Source: Streptomyces sp. NBC_01471
GTDB taxonomy: Bacteria > Actinomycetota > Actinomycetes > Streptomycetales > Streptomycetaceae
Assembly (NCBI RefSeq): GCF_041438865.1
Contig: NZ_CP109450.1
Coordinates: forward strand, 558,001 to 622,000
Length of the DNA: 64,000 bases
Direction: 5' to 3'
The translations under genes were made by a program, and so were the position numbers. Position 1 is the stretch's first letter; each line of letters opens with the position of its first letter. A model generated the notes under the pieces. The model was not told the origin of the DNA, searched no databases, and saw only the letters and a program-made list of their open reading frames with translations. This document shows positions 60,619 to 64,000 of this stretch, piece by piece.

Positions 60619-61362
60619 ATGAGTGACTCACTAACCGCGGAAACCATCAGGCTCGCCGGTCACGACGGCGACGAGATCGAGGCATATCTGGCCCGTCCGG
60701 AGGGCGGAACCCCGCGCGGCGGAGTCGTGGTCATCCACCACATGCCGGGTTACGACCGGGGCAGCAAGGAGATCGTCCGCAGGTTCGCCGAGATGGGCTA
60801 CGACGCGATCTGCCCGAACCTCTTCTACCGCGACGCGCCGGGCGCGGCACCTGACGACGCCGCAGCCGCCAACCGTGCGGCCGGTGGCGTGCCGGACGAC
60901 CGCCTCGCCGGGGACGTGGCCGCGGCCGCGGCGTACCTGCGCGCGCTGCCCACCTCCAACGGCAAGGTGGGCACGATCGGTTACTGCTCGGGCGGACGGC
61001 AGAGCGTGCTCGCCGCGTGCCGTCTCGACCTGGACGCCGCGGTGGACTGCTACGGCGCGTTCGTCACCGGAACACCGCCCGAGGGCTTCCCGCTGCAGGT
61101 CAGCAATCTGGTCGGCGAACTCCCCCGGCTGCGCGCCCCGTTGCTCGGCCTGTTCGGGGCCGACGACAGCTTCCCCGGCCCCGAGCAGGTGGCCGAGCTG
61201 GAGCAGATCCTCACGGAGCACGGCAAGGACTTCGAGTTCCACACGTACGAGGGCGCGGGTCACGCGTTCTTCGCCACCGACCGGCCCTCGTACAACGTGG
61301 CCGCCGCCAACGACGGCTGGGAGCGGGTCGAGACCTTCTTCGCCAAGCACCTGGGAGCCTGA
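60619..61362 (+). CDS. Dienelactone hydrolase family protein
   Basis: 247 residues, alpha/beta fold with the DLH triad: nucleophile Cys in GYCSGGRQS, Asp in FGADDSFPGPE, His in GAGHAFFATDR. Cleaves dienelactones or related esters in aromatic degradation. ATG 60619 has no ribosome site and probably starts a leaderless message. The next gene starts 2 bases after its stop. Regulated by the divergent MarR gene by position. Confidence 0.92.
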   Translation: MSDSLTAETIRLAGHDGDEIEAYLARPEGGTPRGGVVVIHHMPGYDRGSKEIVRRFAEMGYDAICPNLFYRDAPGAAPDDAAAANRAAGGVPDDRLAGDVAAAAAYLRALPTSNGKVGTIGYCSGGRQSVLAACRLDLDAAVDCYGAFVTGTPPEGFPLQVSNLVGELPRLRAPLLGLFGADDSFPGPEQVAELEQILTEHGKDFEFHTYEGAGHAFFATDRPSYNVAAANDGWERVETFFAKHLGA

Positions 61363-61364
61363 GC

Positions 61365-61631
61365 ATGTGCACCTACACGACCATCAAGGACACCGTGGAC
61401 GGCAGCGCCAAGGGGCCGGGCAGCTCCTGGTTCCATGTGTCGGACGTGACCGTGTACTTCGACCACCCGGTGCACGCGATGGCCGAGCACACGCTCAACA
61501 TCGACTTCACCGACCCGTCGAAGGGTCCCTCGGCGCGCGTCGCCCTGGAACTGACGGCCGAGTCCGCCCGCACCCTGGTCGCCGCGATCCAGGAGGCGCT
61601 GGCGGCCGTTCCGCCCGCCCTGACCGTCTGA
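61365..61631 (+). CDS. DUF6295-family small protein
   Basis: 88 residues: MCTYTTIKDTVDGSAKGPGS, YFDHPVHAMAEHTLNIDF and GPSARVALELTAESA match DUF6295, a small actinobacterial family of unknown function. ATG 61365 with GGGAGCC just upstream; translationally coupled to the dienelactone hydrolase gene, so it may share its substrate. Confidence 0.8.
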   Translation: MCTYTTIKDTVDGSAKGPGSSWFHVSDVTVYFDHPVHAMAEHTLNIDFTDPSKGPSARVALELTAESARTLVAAIQEALAAVPPALTV

Positions 61632-61675
61632 CAGTGGTGCCGGGCCGCCGCTGAGCGGTCACCGACCGGATCACC

Positions 61676-61717
61676 CGGGCGGGAGGGCGCGCGTGACCAC
61701 GCGCGCCCTCCCGCCCG
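61676..61717. terminator. Strong hairpin terminator
   Basis: Perfect 18-bp stem (61676-61693 with 61700-61717) and a 6-base loop, 45 bases after the DUF6295 stop and between convergent genes. Confidence 0.9.
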
Positions 61718-61862
61718 TTGTCGTGCCGCCCCGCCGATAACGGGCCGACGGATGCGGCCCGGAGACCCCTGTCCCACAGCCTCCGCCCGGGTTCGCTCGT
61801 CGATGGGGGCTGCGATGGACCGTCGCGGGCTCCGCTGCCACCGGGCGGGCGGGCCGCCGTGG

Positions 61863-62390
61863 TCAGGCCGCCGGGAGGGCGTTGTGGCCGCGGCCCGGGC
61901 CGGCGCGGTGGACGTCCCGGGCGGCCAGGGCGATCATGACGGCGGGAATGAGTACGTCGTTGGCCAGGATGCCACCCGTGTTTCCGGCGGCGTGGTCGCC
62001 GTTGGCGAACCACTGGTAGACGTGGCCGATCGTGGCTCCCCACAGGAACGCGGCGGCCGCCAGCCCGCTCGTGAGGCGCTCACGGGGCGAAGCGGACGCG
62101 CCGCGGAAGCCCAGCACGGCGAGGCCGAGGTTGGCGAAGGCGATCTCGAACTGGAACGGCGAGGTGGCGAAGCCGATGGCGTCCGCCATGCCCTTCGGGA
62201 CCGCCAGGAACGAGAGCGTGATCCACAGGCTTCCGATGCCAAGGGCGCCGACCGCCCACCAGCGCTGCCAGATCTCCGCCGCCGACCGGCCCGGGCGGCG
62301 GCGACGGCAGCTCAGCAGCGCTCCGAGAGCGGGTACCAGCATGAAGAGAAGCGGAAACGTGGTCTGAACGGCGTACGGGAGGTTGTCCAT
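61863..62390 (-). CDS. DUF6790-family integral membrane protein
   Basis: 175 residues with four or five hydrophobic segments (FPLLFMLVPALGALLSC, WWAVGALGIGSLWITLSFL, LTSGLAAAAFLWGATIGHVY). It matches DUF6790, small membrane proteins of unknown role. ATG 62390 (MDNLPYAVQ); the frame extends to 62489 into the regulator promoter. Divergent from a MarR gene that likely controls it. Confidence 0.8.
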   Translation of the reverse strand: MDNLPYAVQTTFPLLFMLVPALGALLSCRRRRPGRSAAEIWQRWWAVGALGIGSLWITLSFLAVPKGMADAIGFATSPFQFEIAFANLGLAVLGFRGASASPRERLTSGLAAAAFLWGATIGHVYQWFANGDHAAGNTGGILANDVLIPAVMIALAARDVHRAGPGRGHNALPAA

Positions 62391-62401
62391 GAATCCGAGT
62401 G

Positions 62402-62427
62402 TTGCATGGTTAATATTAACGCTGCAA
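62402..62427. promoter_or_regulatory. MarR operator candidate
   Basis: A perfect 12-bp palindrome GTTAATATTAAC (62409-62420) nested in an outer repeat TTGCA (62402-62406) / TGCAA (62423-62427), in the 58-base divergent promoter. Confidence 0.65.
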
Positions 62428-62448
62428 GTGTTCCGGTAGGATGGACGT

Positions 62449-62931
62449 ATGGACGAAGGACTGGCAGAGCTCCTGTACCGCGTGGTCATGCTGATGGGCG
62501 AGGCGGCCAGGCGCCGCTCCGACTCGAACCAGCGCCTCTCCCACAGTCAACTGCGGCTGCTGGGCACCCTTGAGGAGATCCAACCCGCCACCCAGCACCA
62601 GCTCGCCGAGGCCCTGGCCCTGTCCGACCCCGCCATCAGCCGCTCCCTGCGCCCACTGGAGGCGCAGGGGTACGTGACGATCAGAGTCGACCCCGCCCAC
62701 CGACGCCGACGCCTGGTCACCCTCACCCCGACGGGCCAGGACACCTTCCTGGCCGAGGGCAAGCCCCTGGAGGAAGAGCTCCGCACCGCTCTCCTGGAGG
62801 CCGGCTTCCCCTACGACCGCTACCTGGAGGAGACTCACCGGCTCGCCGCGCTGCTGACACCGGCACCGCCACGGCGGACAGCCACGGTCCGGCAACCGAA
62901 CGGCACACCAGAACCGGATCGAGCGGGCTGA
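62449..62931 (+). CDS. MarR-family transcriptional regulator
   Basis: 160 residues: LSHSQLRLLGTLEEIQPATQ, LAEALALSDPAISRSLRPLE and wing DPAHRRRRLVTLTPTG. ATG 62449, 58 bases from the divergent DUF6790 gene; GGTAGGA lies upstream. It likely represses the membrane protein gene and itself. Confidence 0.9.
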   Translation: MDEGLAELLYRVVMLMGEAARRRSDSNQRLSHSQLRLLGTLEEIQPATQHQLAEALALSDPAISRSLRPLEAQGYVTIRVDPAHRRRRLVTLTPTGQDTFLAEGKPLEEELRTALLEAGFPYDRYLEETHRLAALLTPAPPRRTATVRQPNGTPEPDRAG

Positions 62932-62987
62932 GGGCTGTCGCCCGCGCCGGTGCGGCAGCGCCTGAAGATACGCACTGAACGTGATGA

Positions 62988-63053
62988 CTGGCTGGCCGGC
63001 TGGCCGACCGGCTGGCTGGCTGGCTGGCTGGCTGGCCGGCTGGCTGGCTGGCT
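62988..63053. repeat. Tetranucleotide (GGCT)n microsatellite
   Basis: Near-continuous GGCT/GGCC repeats, with six perfect GGCT copies at 63010-63033 and four at 63038-63053. In the non-coding gap after the MarR gene. Slippage-prone. Confidence 0.95.
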
Positions 63054-63203
63054 TCAGCCACGCATACCTGACACGTCGACATGCGGGCTTACCGGTGCGA
63101 GGCCGCGGAAACTACTCGATTGCCCCACCACGAGCCGACGATGCGCACCAGTTCAGGGACCAGGATGATGACCGGCGCGTAGACCAGACAGCAGGCAGTC
63201 TCC

Positions 63204-64000
63204 TCAGGGCATGTGATGCTGCGGCGTGGTCAGGTGAAGCTCGCCTCCGGGGGGCGGGGCGAAGTAGCGCGCCACCTCAGTGTTGGTGACCTCAGCCAAA
63301 GTGGCCGGTGCCCAACGGGGCTTGCGGTCCTTGTCGATGACCTGGGCGCGGATCCCCTCGACCAGGTCGTGCGAGGCGAGCGCGGCGCAGCAACTCCGGT
63401 AATCCTGCTCCAGGACGTGCTCCAGCGAGCCGAGCCGCCGTGCGCTGCGCATCGCGGCGAGCGTGACTTTCAGGGCCGTGGGCGACTTGGCCGCAAGGAT
63501 GTCGGCCGTCGCGTCGGCGGCGCCCGGTCCGTGGCCGTGCAGCCGGGTGACGATCTCCTCGACGGTGTCGGCGCCATAGCAGGGATCGATCCACACCCGG
63601 TGCCTGGCCAGTTCGCCAGGAGGCGGCTGACGTACGTGGGGCCGGAGCGCGTCCCGGACCGGCTGCTTGGCGAGGTCGTCGAGCAGCCGGGGCAGGTCAT
63701 CCGAGGGTACGAAGTGGTCGGCGAGCCCGCACAGCAGGGCGTCGCCCGCGCCGATCTGCGTACCGGTCAGGGCAAGGTGGGTGCCGAGTTCACCGGGCGC
63801 GAGGGCGAGCAGATACGTACCGCCCACGTCGGGAGCGAAGCCGATGCCCGTCTCCGGCATGGCGATCCGGGAGCGTTCGGTGACGATGCGGACGCTGCCG
63901 TGGGCGGAGACTCCGACACCGCCGCCCATCACGATCCCGTCCATCACGGCGACGTACGGCTTGGGGTAGCGGGCGATGCGGGCGTTGAGCCGGTACTCGT
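63204..64000 (-). CDS. Enoyl-CoA hydratase/isomerase family, probable 3-hydroxyisobutyryl-CoA hydrolase (N-terminus beyond right edge)
   Basis: At least 264 residues visible, frame open to the edge (EYRLNARIARYPKPYVAVMDG at the cut). Crotonase core: DGIVMGGGVGVSAHGSVRIV (oxyanion-hole GGG), MPETGIGFAPDVGGTYLLAL (catalytic Glu in PETGIGFFPDVG), and GLADHFVPS. The C-terminal hydrolase extension (FDDLAKQ-like region, SPTALKVTLAAMR, DYRSCCAALASHD, LVEGIRAQVIDKDRKPRW) favours valine-pathway HIBYL-CoA hydrolase over enoyl-CoA hydratase. Stop at 63204. Confidence 0.9.
   Translation of the reverse strand, partial: EYRLNARIARYPKPYVAVMDGIVMGGGVGVSAHGSVRIVTERSRIAMPETGIGFAPDVGGTYLLALAPGELGTHLALTGTQIGAGDALLCGLADHFVPSDDLPRLLDDLAKQPVRDALRPHVRQPPPGELARHRVWIDPCYGADTVEEIVTRLHGHGPGAADATADILAAKSPTALKVTLAAMRSARRLGSLEHVLEQDYRSCCAALASHDLVEGIRAQVIDKDRKPRWAPATLAEVTNTEVARYFAPPPGGELHLTTPQHHMP

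Noticed and set aside
1..64000. CRISPR arrays, rRNA genes, polyketide or NRPS modules, prophage genes
   Set aside because: None recognised by eye; the only repeats are short tandem ones and terminator stems.

Overview
The window is high-GC DNA with Streptomyces character: frequent GTG and TTG starts, 4-bp stop/start overlaps inside operons, long GC-rich terminators, sugar (CUT1) transport genes without their own ATPase, and small actinobacterial families (DUF6296, DUF6295, DUF6381). Both ends cut through genes: a ROK repressor on the left and an enoyl-CoA hydratase/isomerase family gene on the right.

Layout. 1-5.2 kb: ROK repressor divergent from a sugar-binding lipoprotein, two permeases and a GH1 beta-glucosidase. 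5.4-6.9 kb: gnd. 7.2-15.5 kb: a B12-related locus, with one cobalamin riboswitch ahead of a CbtB/CbtA-like chimera plus a FhuF-like Fe-S protein, and a second ahead of a complete Opp/Nik-type ABC transporter; a tsaD gene and a truncated GNAT gene lie between them. 15.7-20 kb: methyltransferase, AMP-forming ligase, proline-rich small protein, panD. 20-26 kb: a worn region with an SDR remnant, a fused betaine-type permease/binding protein lacking its ATPase, a TauD-type dioxygenase, a secreted protein and a frameshifted gene. 26-34 kb: DeoR/MFS/HAD unit, HxlR/oxidoreductase unit, HxlR/DsbA/azoreductase unit, with several fresh lesions (tandem duplication, nonsense codon, 2-bp deletion, IS30 remnant). 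34-42 kb: PepSY lipoprotein, formaldehyde-dehydrogenase-like enzyme, DHA2 exporter, epoxide hydrolase, truncated phosphotransferase, small stress-type proteins, zinc-free L31, DoxX and endonuclease V. 42-51 kb: oligopeptide transporter operon divergent from a ROK regulator and an M81 (MlrC-like) peptidase. 51-60 kb: a phosphonate (probably 2-aminoethylphosphonate) catabolic cluster, with aldehyde dehydrogenase, FAD oxidoreductase, OPA-type MFS carrier, phosphonoacetate hydrolase and LysR regulator, split by an IS110-family element. 60-64 kb: MarR/dienelactone hydrolase/DUF6295, DUF6790/MarR, and the partial hydratase-family gene.

Working together. The left cluster should import and hydrolyse a beta-glucoside, with energy from an MsiK-type ATPase encoded elsewhere. 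The two B12-repressed units probably form a cobalt/corrinoid acquisition locus. The ROK/Opp/M81 block looks like peptide uptake followed by hydrolysis. The phosphonate block would take a C2 phosphonate to phosphonoacetaldehyde, phosphonoacetate, then acetate and phosphate. The many small lesions at 20-33 kb suggest accessory DNA under weak selection. All functions are inferred from sequence motifs and context read by eye; no searches were run.
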